DNA from: Thermomicrobiales bacterium
GTDB lineage: Bacteria > Chloroflexota > Chloroflexia > Thermomicrobiales > UBA6265
DNA length: 5,154 nt
Assembly: GCA_025928535.1 (NCBI GenBank)
Contig: JAICJJ010000256.1
Coordinates: forward strand, 1 to 5,154
Direction: 5' to 3'
In this document: piece after piece, positions 1 through 4,876 of the stretch
Layout: each line of letters starts with the position of its first letter
How positions within the stretch are numbered: the first letter of the stretch is position 1
The notes under the pieces: generated by a model
What the model was told of the DNA's origin: nothing
The model's input: only the letters and a program-made list of their open reading frames with translations
The model's database searches: none
Translations under genes and position numbers: made by a program

Positions 1-677
1 CTCAGGTCGTCGCGCGGGTCCGGCTCGGTGTAGCCCCGTGCTTTCGCCGACCGGACCGCCGCCGAAAAGGGCTGGCCGGCGGCGACATCGGAAAAGATCG
101 CGCCCAGGGTGCCGGAAAGCGCGCCGACGATCTCGATGACCTCGTCGCCCGTTTCGAGGAGCGTCCGCAACGTCGAGATGACCGGCAAGCCCGCCCCGCA
201 GGTCGCTTCGTAGCGGAGGTGGCCGCGCGGTCCGGCGTTGTCCCAGAGCGCGGCGGCGAGCGGATTCGAGAGCGGCAGCGCCAGCGGGGCCTTGTTCGAC
301 AGCACGACCTCCGCCCGCGCCGCCAGCGCCCGCGCGTCGAGCACCGCCGTCTCGTCGCCCGCCCCGGCGTCGATCACGATCGTCGGGTGTTCCGTCGCCA
401 GCCGCAGCACCGCTTCCGGCGCCGGGATCAGATCGGCCCCGGTCAATTCGTCGAGGCTCGTTCCGGCGCGGCGCCCGGTCACGGCCGAGCGGAGCAGATC
501 GTCCGGCAAGCCGGCGGCCGTTTCGGCGGCGAGCGCGCCGTTGCGTGTCACGAGCGCGCCGATTCGGACATCGAGGCCGAGCGTCCGCCGCCAGCGTTCG
601 CGCTGGGCCAACACCTGGGCGATCACCTCGCCGCCGACCGTCCCGATCCCGACCTGCACCAGCGAAACCTGCGTCAC
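1..677 (-). CDS. Homoserine dehydrogenase (partial, C-terminal part beyond the left edge)
   Basis: NAD(P)-dependent homoserine dehydrogenase, a cytoplasmic enzyme that reduces aspartate semialdehyde to homoserine for threonine and methionine synthesis. The visible 225 residues open with a Rossmann strand and G10-I-G12-T-V-G15 cofactor loop. They continue through SNK (K129), a conserved substrate-domain lysine region, then YEATCGAGLPVISTL (155-170), ALSGT (186-190) and GYTEPDPRDDL (215-225), all family hallmarks. By family comparison E218 and D224 correspond to the substrate-binding acids of yeast Hom6, while the catalytic Asp/Lys pair of the following DVARK-type segment lies outside the window. 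SGTL and GYTEPDPRDDL resemble the ThrA (aspartokinase-homoserine dehydrogenase) and yeast subclass more than the common NGT type. The N-terminus begins directly with the Rossmann fold, so no aspartokinase domain is fused upstream. I chose GTG at 677 because GGAGAGG lies 9 nt before it; ATG at 686 touches that site and is a poorer start. Whether an ACT domain follows cannot be seen. Confidence 0.9.
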   Translation of the reverse strand, partial: MTQVSLVQVGIGTVGGEVIAQVLAQRERWRRTLGLDVRIGALVTRNGALAAETAAGLPDDLLRSAVTGRRAGTSLDELTGADLIPAPEAVLRLATEHPTIVIDAGAGDETAVLDARALAARAEVVLSNKAPLALPLSNPLAAALWDNAGPRGHLRYEATCGAGLPVISTLRTLLETGDEVIEIVGALSGTLGAIFSDVAAGQPFSAAVRSAKARGYTEPDPRDDL

Positions 678-686
678 GCGCCCCAT

Positions 687-693
687 CCTCTCC
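687..693 (-). promoter_or_regulatory. Ribosome binding site that decides the homoserine dehydrogenase start
   Basis: Reads GGAGAGG on the minus strand. It abuts the ATG at 686 with no gap but lies 9 nt from the in-frame GTG at 677, a normal Shine-Dalgarno spacing. This favours GTG as the true start, three codons downstream of the ATG. Confidence 0.6.
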
Positions 694-722
694 GTGCGCT
701 GCGATCGTCCTTCGCGTCACGA

Positions 723-731
723 ACGGTAGCA
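723..731 (-). promoter_or_regulatory. Possible extended -10 promoter for homoserine dehydrogenase
   Basis: On the minus strand TGC is followed by TACCGT, fitting the TGnTAnnnT pattern of an extended -10 element. Transcription would start near 716, leaving a leader of about 40 nt. I see no good -35 box at the usual distance. The call is weak and rests on sequence alone. Confidence 0.22.
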
Positions 732-761
732 TGGAGCCGGCCCGGCGGGTTGTCTGCGCCG

Positions 762-777
762 CGCCGCCATGGCGGCG
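762..777 (-). terminator. Perfect 16-bp GC palindrome after the DUF385 gene
   Basis: CGCCGC-CATG-GCGGCG is a perfect palindrome that would form a 6-bp GC stem with a 4-nt loop, 12 nt past the DUF385-family stop codon. No T-run follows in either direction, so a classic intrinsic terminator is not supported. It could be a non-U hairpin terminator, an mRNA-protecting stem or a protein-binding dyad. Short GC palindromes also arise by chance in DNA of this composition. Confidence 0.25.
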
Positions 778-789
778 ACAAGCGCCGCG

Positions 790-1194
790 TCAGGCGGCGG
801 ATCGGGTTGGCGCTTGCAACGGCAGGCGGGCGAAATCGTTGACGCGCATCAGCCGCAGAAACGGCCGCAAGATCGCGGGAATGACGCGGGCGCGATCGAG
901 GCCGGTTTCGACCTCCGGCGGCCCGACTCGGTGGCGGCGGCCGCGGGCAACGACGGTTCCGCCGCCGGCCGCCCGCAGATTCCTGAGCCAATCGACGTTC
1001 GGGCCGTACGTGAGCACGACGACGATCGCGCGGCCGTCGTCGAAAAAACCGAACATCGGCGATTGATAGGTCCGGCCGGTCGTCCGCCCCTGATGATCGA
1101 CGAGGATGAACGGCGGCAGGCGGCCGGCAAGCGGCCGGGTCAGATGGTTGACAGAGTCGCGCGCGAACCGCGCGATGGCGTACGGCGCGGGCAT
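790..1194 (-). CDS. DUF385 / nitroreductase-type deazaflavin-dependent oxidoreductase family protein
   Basis: A 134-residue single-domain protein of the deazaflavin-dependent nitroreductase family (split beta-barrel, as in mycobacterial Ddn and its relatives). Members bind coenzyme F420, or in some cases other flavin-like cofactors, and reduce quinones, nitro compounds or similar electron acceptors. Visible support is the family core: ILVDHQGRTTGRTYQSPM (30-47), the strand AIVVVLTYG (56-64), then NVDWLRNLRAAGG (66-78) and RGRRHRV (84-90), with a helical tail from about 98. Length is typical. An N-terminal amphipathic helix (about 1-20) and basic tail may associate with the membrane, as in some relatives, but this is inference. 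The ATG at 1194 is supported by GAGGTGA, whose GAGG lies 6 nt upstream. The gene is 103-112 nt before homoserine dehydrogenase on the same strand and about 210 nt after the MOSC gene; shared transcription is possible but unproven. The substrate cannot be told from sequence. Confidence 0.8.
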   Translation of the reverse strand: MPAPYAIARFARDSVNHLTRPLAGRLPPFILVDHQGRTTGRTYQSPMFGFFDDGRAIVVVLTYGPNVDWLRNLRAAGGGTVVARGRRHRVGPPEVETGLDRARVIPAILRPFLRLMRVNDFARLPLQAPTRSAA

Positions 1195-1404
1195 CGCTCA
1201 CCTCGGACGAGCCGCAATTGACGGCGTCAGCGCGCGACGGCTCAGTCGCCGTACGTTCCGTTGCCCTGACCGCCGCTCACATCATCTCATTGCCGCCATG
1301 GAGCCGGAACTGGTCGGGACGCCGAGCCTCGGCGCGGGATTGAAATCGCTCGCCCGGCCATGACCACGCCGCGGAGATTCCTTCCCGCTGGCGGGGCAGT
1401 CCGC
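1195..1404. other. Intergenic stretch between the DUF385 and MOSC genes
   Basis: This 210-bp gap holds no gene I can support. It contains small dyads: CGCCGAG-C-CTCGGCG at 1320-1334, and GCGAC/GTCGC at 1234-1249. A short CCCG/CGGG stem also lies close after the MOSC stop codon. None is followed by a T-run, and I found no convincing promoter for the DUF385 gene. The DUF385 ribosome site (GAGG at 1201-1204) occupies its left edge. Whether the MOSC transcript reads through this gap is open. Confidence 0.5.
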
Positions 1405-1986
1405 TTACGACCAGCCGCGATGCGCCTCGAGGACCGTCGGCGCCTCGGAAAGGCGAGCGACGACATCGATCGGGCCGGCGACCGGCGCGACCCCCGGCCG
1501 GAGAACTCGCAGGTACCAGCCGGTGCGGCCGTTTTGGGTGAGACGCTTGACAATGCTCGGGAAGCCGGTGGTCATCGCCAACTTGAAACAAGGCGAGCGG
1601 GGCTGCGTCACCTGCAGCAGGGCGTCGCCCCAAGCCCAGACATCGCCGATGCGGACATCGCCTTCCAGCCAGCCGGCCGTCGTCAGATTCTCGCCGAACG
1701 CGCCGGGTCCGAACGGCGGCTCCGGCCCGAGTTCTTCACTCCAGGCCGCAAGGTGTTCGGACGGATAGGCGTAGACCGCCTTGTCCTCGCCGCCATGGAC
1801 CCGAAGATCGGCTTGCCGGTCGCCTTCCAGATTCAGGCGGTCGACCCGCAGCGTCGCCGCGGCGACCGGCCGTTTCCCGATCCCGCTGAGAATGGGGTGG
1901 CCATGGATGAAGCCGATCACGCTCGGCTCGGCCACGTTGACCGAAATCAGGGCGACGCGCGACAGGACGAGCGTATCAGCGGTCAC
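1405..1986 (-). CDS. MOSC domain-containing protein, YiiM-like
   Basis: A 193-residue cytoplasmic MOSC-domain protein related to Escherichia coli YiiM. The MOSC fold is shared with the C-terminal domain of molybdenum cofactor sulfurase. YiiM-type proteins are linked to molybdenum-cofactor-dependent detoxification of N-hydroxylated base analogues such as 6-hydroxylaminopurine. Hallmarks seen are VHGGEDKAVYAYPSEHL (63-79), FGPGAFGENLTT (92-103), IGD (113-115), and LQVTQPRSPCFKLA (124-137) with the conserved cysteine C133, the likely sulfur or cofactor ligand. GRTGWYLRVLRPG (153-165) closes the domain. The protein is shorter than YiiM (about 224 residues) and ends soon after the MOSC fold, so the usual C-terminal 3-alpha domain seems absent. 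The start is GTG at 1986, preceded by GGAGG with a 7-nt gap. It is divergent from the CGNR regulator and has a strong promoter candidate and an inverted repeat in its leader. The physiological substrate is unknown. Confidence 0.88.
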   Translation of the reverse strand: MTADTLVLSRVALISVNVAEPSVIGFIHGHPILSGIGKRPVAAATLRVDRLNLEGDRQADLRVHGGEDKAVYAYPSEHLAAWSEELGPEPPFGPGAFGENLTTAGWLEGDVRIGDVWAWGDALLQVTQPRSPCFKLAMTTGFPSIVKRLTQNGRTGWYLRVLRPGVAPVAGPIDVVARLSEAPTVLEAHRGWS

Positions 1987-2015
1987 GACACTGCCTCCGC
2001 GGCCTGCGATATATC

Positions 2016-2039
2016 CACCTCTAACAAGACATAGAGGTG
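2016..2039. promoter_or_regulatory. Inverted repeat, candidate operator in the MOSC leader
   Basis: CACCTCTA and TAGAGGTG form a perfect inverted repeat with 8-nt arms around an 8-nt AT-leaning spacer. It lies about 4 to 27 nt downstream of the predicted MOSC transcription start, where a bound repressor would block initiation or early elongation. In the transcript it would also form an 8-bp stem with an 8-nt loop, about 17 nt before the ribosome site, so an RNA-level role is possible. The CGNR regulator encoded next door is the obvious candidate binder, but that is inference. Confidence 0.55.
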
Positions 2040-2049
2040 CACTTTTCGC

Positions 2050-2078
2050 ACTCTAGCCGACGCGGCTATCCATGTCAA
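2050..2078 (-). promoter_or_regulatory. Promoter candidate for the MOSC gene
   Basis: On the minus strand a perfect TTGACA (2073-2078) is followed by a 17-nt spacer and TAGAGT (2050-2055), which keeps the key T, A and final T of the -10 element. Transcription would start near 2043, giving a leader of about 57 nt that contains the inverted repeat and the GGAGG ribosome site (1994-1998). This is the best housekeeping-type promoter in the window. Its -35 box lies on the same bases as that of the divergent promoter. Confidence 0.6.
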
Positions 2079-2100
2079 TCATTTAAACGAGGTGTATATT
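2072..2100 (+). promoter_or_regulatory. Promoter candidate for the CGNR regulator gene
   Basis: ATGTCA (2072-2077, four of six matches to TTGACA), a 17-nt spacer and TATATT (2095-2100, five of six matches to TATAAT). Transcription would start near 2107, about 38 nt before the ATG at 2145. Because the -35 box overlaps that of the divergent MOSC promoter almost completely, two polymerases probably cannot occupy both at once. GAGGTG directly abuts the -10 box (2089-2094). Confidence 0.5.
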
Positions 2101-2144
2101 TGGGTCAGACGGTGGCCAGACCGCCGCCGGGGAGACGCAGGCCG

Positions 2145-2801
2145 ATGAACCAGGCTCAGATCACGCCCCGGCCGCACGATGGAGCGGACGATGGATTCGT
2201 GTTTCGCGGCGAGACGATCGCGATCGACCTCGTCAACACCGAGGTCGTCGTCCGGGGGAAGCCGATCGATCTGCTGGCGACCCCGGACGCCTATCGCGCC
2301 TGGTGGCGGGCGGCTCGGCAGCACGACCCGCGACTGACCGATGATCTGGCCGACGGCGAGGCGAATCCGGATTTGTTGCCGAGGGTCAAGCGCCTGCGCG
2401 CCGCGTTGCGGCGGCTGTTCGAAACGGTCGCCGACGGTCGGCCGGCTCCAGTCGACGATCTCGGGGTCCTCAACGACGCGCTTGCGGCGGTCCACGGCGC
2501 GGTCGCGATCGAGCCGGGCGGCGATCTGCGGCCGCGCTGGATGGCGTCGCCGGTGGATGGCGACGGGCCGCTCACCGCCGTCGCCCGATCGGCGTTCACG
2601 CTGCTGACCCAGGCCGATCGGTCGCGGCTCCATCGTTGCGCCAACGGGCGCTGCGTCCTGCTCTTCTACGACACGACCAAGAGCGCCACCCGCCGCTGGT
2701 GCAGCACGGCCTGCATGAACCGGGCGCGGTCGTCACAGCGCTATCGCGACCGCAAGACCGCCCAGGTGGCCGACGCCGCGCCGTCGCCTGCTGACGAATG
2801 A
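2145..2801 (+). CDS. ABATE / CGNR zinc-finger transcriptional regulator
   Basis: A 218-residue protein with the two-part layout of the CGNR family of predicted stress-responsive regulators. An N-terminal ABATE domain (about 18-150) starts with ETIAIDLVNTEV (23-34), the family's LDxVNT-type motif. A C-terminal CGNR zinc finger (about 160-205) reads RLHRCANGRC then F-Y-D, RRWCSTACMNR and QRYR. The four likely zinc ligands are C165, C170, C186 and C190. The name-giving CGNR tetrad is CMNR here (190-193), with Met for Gly. The finger probably binds DNA while the ABATE part is thought to bind a ligand; neither the ligand nor the target is known from sequence. I chose ATG 2145 rather than the frame's earlier GTG at 2037, because that GTG lies inside the inverted repeat and upstream of the predicted promoter, and the extra 36 residues look unlike the family. 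The ribosome site is moderate (GGGGAG about 11 nt upstream). The gene is divergent from the MOSC gene and convergent with the tandem nitrilase. Confidence 0.87.
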   Translation: MNQAQITPRPHDGADDGFVFRGETIAIDLVNTEVVVRGKPIDLLATPDAYRAWWRAARQHDPRLTDDLADGEANPDLLPRVKRLRAALRRLFETVADGRPAPVDDLGVLNDALAAVHGAVAIEPGGDLRPRWMASPVDGDGPLTAVARSAFTLLTQADRSRLHRCANGRCVLLFYDTTKSATRRWCSTACMNRARSSQRYRDRKTAQVADAAPSPADE

Positions 2802-2804
2802 CGA

Positions 2805-2826
2805 CCCGCGGGCGCAATCCCGCGGG
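2805..2826. terminator. GC hairpin between convergent genes
   Basis: Two copies of the self-complementary octamer CCCGCGGG flank a CGCAAT loop, giving an 8-bp all-GC stem with a 6-nt loop. It sits 3 nt after the regulator stop codon and 8 nt after the tandem-nitrilase stop on the other strand, so it could terminate both transcripts. No T-run follows on either side, which makes it atypical for an intrinsic terminator. Confidence 0.5.
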
Positions 2827-2834
2827 CAGACACG

Positions 2835-4670
2835 TCAATTGCCGACCGGCCGCGCGCCGCTGGCAACAGGCTCCCGCGCGCCGGACAGCGACGCCGTTCG
2901 CTCGTCGGTTGGCGCCTGCAGGGGGTCGTACCAGATCGGCATGCGCATCCGGACCAGATCTTTCGCCCGCGCCGGGTTCGTCGTGGCGCGCGCATCGAGA
3001 TTGGTCGTATCGATCGTCAGCGTGGCCGTGCCGGGCGCCGCGCCATGGACGACCGCTTCCTGCCGGGGCTCGTCTTCCGGCGTCGCGCCGAAGACGCCGC
3101 TCCAGCCCATCCAGGGCGCGCCGCCGTTGGCGAAGGCGATGTAGGTGTTGTTTTCCCGGCCCCGCTCCCGCCAGAGGTGGAAATGGTCGTCGGTCCGCCC
3201 GGCGTCGAGGTAGGACGGCAGCGGAATCGCGGTCGCGTCCCACGGCTGGACGGGCGGCCAGTTCAGGAGCGACGGACAGGCGATCAGATCGGCGCCGTCG
3301 AGCGCCAGCGAGCGCGCCGCTTCCGGGAAGAGCGCGTCGTAGCCGATCAGGATGCCGATCCGGCCAAACGGCAGGTCGAACGTCAGCAACCCTTCATCGC
3401 CCGGCGTTGCCCAGGCGCGGTCTTCGTCCGCCAGATGCGTCTTGCGGTAGCGCCCGATCAGACCGTCGGGGCCGACCAGCGCCGCCGTGTTGAACAGCCG
3501 GTCGCCGTCCCGCTCGACCAGGCCGGCGACGACGAACGCGCCGCGCCGCGCCGCGATCTCCCGCAGCCGGGCGACGATCGGCCCATCCATCGGCTCGGCC
3601 AGCCGCGCCGCCTCGTCGCGATCACGCACCTGGCCGGAGATGGCGAGTTCCGGCGCGACCAGCAATTCGGCGCCGCTTTCCGCCAGGGCCGCGTCGATCC
3701 GGGCGAGATTGGCCGCGATGTCGCCGGCGGCCGGCGCGAATTGGGCGACCGCGACCCGGCTGCGCCGTCCGTCCGGCAATGGGCGCAGATCGTCGAGCCC
3801 ATGAAATTCGCGCGCGTTCCAGAGATAGGCGTTCAGCGTCAGATTGCCGTACAACTCCGGCCGGCGGTCGGCGAGGAGATCGTCGCTCCGGCCCGGCCGC
3901 GGTCGCTTGTCGCGACCGCGGGCGATATCGACCTCGCCGTAGACGATCCCATCGCCGACGTCGAGCGAGGACTGCACCGTTCCGTCCGGCGCGATCACGC
4001 ACGACCCGCCGTCGAATTGCACGCCCCGTTCGGCACCCCAGCGGTTGGCGGAAATGAACCAGACGCCGCTTTCCAGCGCTCGCGCCATCCAGGTCGGCGA
4101 CGGCGCCTTTTCCGACAGCCAGTTGGTCGGGAAGCAGATGACGTCGGCGCCGTTGACCGCCGGGATGCGCGTCGTTTCGGGAAACGAGGCGTCCATGCAG
4201 ATCGTCATCGCGATCCGGCCGAGGGGCGTGTCGAAGACGGGCAAGCCGAGATCGCCGTCTTTGGCCCATTTCGGCTCGGAGATGTAGGAATGGGTTTTCC
4301 GGTACAGCCCTTCGATCCCATGCGGGCCGATCAGAACGGCGCTGTTGTAATAGACCCCCGTGGCCGGCGCGACCTCGGGCAGGGAGACGACGATCCAGCA
4401 CCCGCGCCGCGCGGCGAGGGCGGCGAAGCGGTCGGTCGTCGGCCCGGGAATTGGCTCGACTTCCGGCGCGACCTCGGCCCGGCTGGCCCAGCAATAGCCG
4501 GTCGTCGCCATCTCGGGCGTGACGATCAGGCGCGCGCCGTTCGCCGCCGCTTCGTCGCAGAGCGCGAGCAACGTTTCGATGTTCGCCTCCTTGGCGAACA
4601 TTTTTGGCTCGAACTGGATCGCGGCAACCCGGTAGGGAGCGGGAATCGGATCGTGGACCGGCAGCGACAT
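2835..4670 (-). CDS. Tandem nitrilase-superfamily (carbon-nitrogen hydrolase) protein with a degenerate second domain
   Basis: A 611-residue cytoplasmic protein with two carbon-nitrogen hydrolase domains; single-domain members are usually about 260-350 residues. Members hydrolyse non-peptide C-N bonds (nitriles, amides, carbamoyl compounds) with a Glu-Lys-Cys set. Domain 1 (about 12-290) has TPEMATTGY with E53, GLYRKTH with K125, ICMDASFPE with C158, a candidate second Glu at E132, and SANRWG (207-212); it ends in ADRRPELYG. Domain 2 (about 303-585) has VAPELAISG with E341, GRYRKTH with K410, DEDRAW with E416, and LIGYDALFPE, where G443 (codon GGC, 3342-3344) replaces the nucleophilic Cys. 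The K-to-C or K-to-G spacing is 33 residues in both domains, so the alignment is unambiguous. Domain 1 should be active and domain 2 a pseudoenzyme, perhaps a built-in dimer partner. The start is ATG 4670 with AGGAG 5 nt upstream. The frame stays open to 5003, but the extra N-terminus is Arg-rich, unlike the family, and overlaps the permease. Substrate unknown; no signal peptide or membrane segment seen. Confidence 0.88.
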   Translation of the reverse strand: MSLPVHDPIPAPYRVAAIQFEPKMFAKEANIETLLALCDEAAANGARLIVTPEMATTGYCWASRAEVAPEVEPIPGPTTDRFAALAARRGCWIVVSLPEVAPATGVYYNSAVLIGPHGIEGLYRKTHSYISEPKWAKDGDLGLPVFDTPLGRIAMTICMDASFPETTRIPAVNGADVICFPTNWLSEKAPSPTWMARALESGVWFISANRWGAERGVQFDGGSCVIAPDGTVQSSLDVGDGIVYGEVDIARGRDKRPRPGRSDDLLADRRPELYGNLTLNAYLWNAREFHGLDDLRPLPDGRRSRVAVAQFAPAAGDIAANLARIDAALAESGAELLVAPELAISGQVRDRDEAARLAEPMDGPIVARLREIAARRGAFVVAGLVERDGDRLFNTAALVGPDGLIGRYRKTHLADEDRAWATPGDEGLLTFDLPFGRIGILIGYDALFPEAARSLALDGADLIACPSLLNWPPVQPWDATAIPLPSYLDAGRTDDHFHLWRERGRENNTYIAFANGGAPWMGWSGVFGATPEDEPRQEAVVHGAAPGTATLTIDTTNLDARATTNPARAKDLVRMRMPIWYDPLQAPTDERTASLSGAREPVASGARPVGN

Positions 4671-4675
4671 GGCGG

Positions 4676-4680
4676 CTCCT
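4676..4680 (-). promoter_or_regulatory. Ribosome binding site that fixes the tandem-nitrilase start
   Basis: AGGAG on the minus strand, within GACGAGGAG, lies 5 nt before the ATG at 4670. Together with the nitrilase fold beginning about 12 residues in, it rules out the longer frame that reaches back to 5003. Confidence 0.65.
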
Positions 4681-4711
4681 CGTCTCGACGGGACGGATGG
4701 CGTACGAGCGG

Positions 4712-4740
4712 ATTGTACGAAGCGCGCTGCGGTGTGCGAA
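4712..4740 (-). promoter_or_regulatory. Promoter candidate for the tandem nitrilase
   Basis: On the minus strand TTCGCA (4735-4740, four of six matches to TTGACA), a 17-nt spacer and TACAAT (4712-4717, five of six matches to TATAAT). The start would be near 4705, with a leader of about 35 nt that includes the AGGAG ribosome site. This suggests the nitrilase can be transcribed independently of the upstream permease gene. Confidence 0.45.
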
Positions 4741-4787
4741 GTGTCGCTGTATGTTTGTCGTTCGACGCGTCCGATCGATCGGGCGAA

Positions 4788-4803
4788 AAATGCTATTGCA
4801 TTT
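4788..4803 (-). terminator. Weak hairpin with T-run after the permease gene
   Basis: AAATGC and GCATTT flank a 4-nt loop, forming a 6-bp stem. On the minus strand the stem runs into a stretch of five T residues, three of which belong to the stem. It lies about 75 nt after the permease stop and upstream of the nitrilase promoter candidate, so it could end the transporter transcript. The AT-rich stem is weak, so termination would be partial at best. Confidence 0.3.
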
Positions 4804-4876
4804 CCTCGTCGCGGCAGCGTCTCCACTGAACGCGCGCGGCCACGAACGACATCCCGGCGGCATTGGCTGAGGTGGC

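Noticed and set aside
219..842. Plus-strand open frames opposite homoserine dehydrogenase (207 and 163 codons, among others)
   Set aside because: The minus strand encodes recognisable homoserine dehydrogenase through this region; the plus frames are Arg- or Ser/Ala-rich shadows.
1277..1404. Possible gene remnant after the MOSC stop codon (minus-strand frames here stay open)
   Set aside because: The frames continue as shadows of the MOSC gene and the translated residues resemble no family I recognise.
1360..2034. Plus-strand open frame of 224 codons opposite the MOSC gene
   Set aside because: The minus strand encodes a well-conserved MOSC protein; the plus frame has no recognisable motif and runs through the promoter region of the MOSC gene.
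2037..2144. N-terminal extension of the CGNR regulator from the GTG at 2037
   Set aside because: The GTG is inside the inverted repeat and upstream of the promoter candidate; the added residues are unlike the family, whose ABATE motif follows soon after ATG 2145.
1987..2144. Molybdenum-cofactor riboswitch upstream of the MOSC gene
   Set aside because: The predicted leader is only about 57 nt with one simple stem, far too short for that riboswitch.
4771..4782. GATC/CGATCG-rich spot, with many GATCG words across the window
   Set aside because: The words are spread through coding and noncoding DNA and fit codon use (Asp/Ile/Arg codons) in GC-rich sequence; no ordered array is visible.
3045..4829. 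Long plus-strand open frame of 594 codons opposite the tandem nitrilase
   Set aside because: It is antisense to a gene with clear nitrilase motifs, shows Arg/Asp/Gly-rich low-complexity content, and matches no family I know. It is a by-product of GC-rich codon use.
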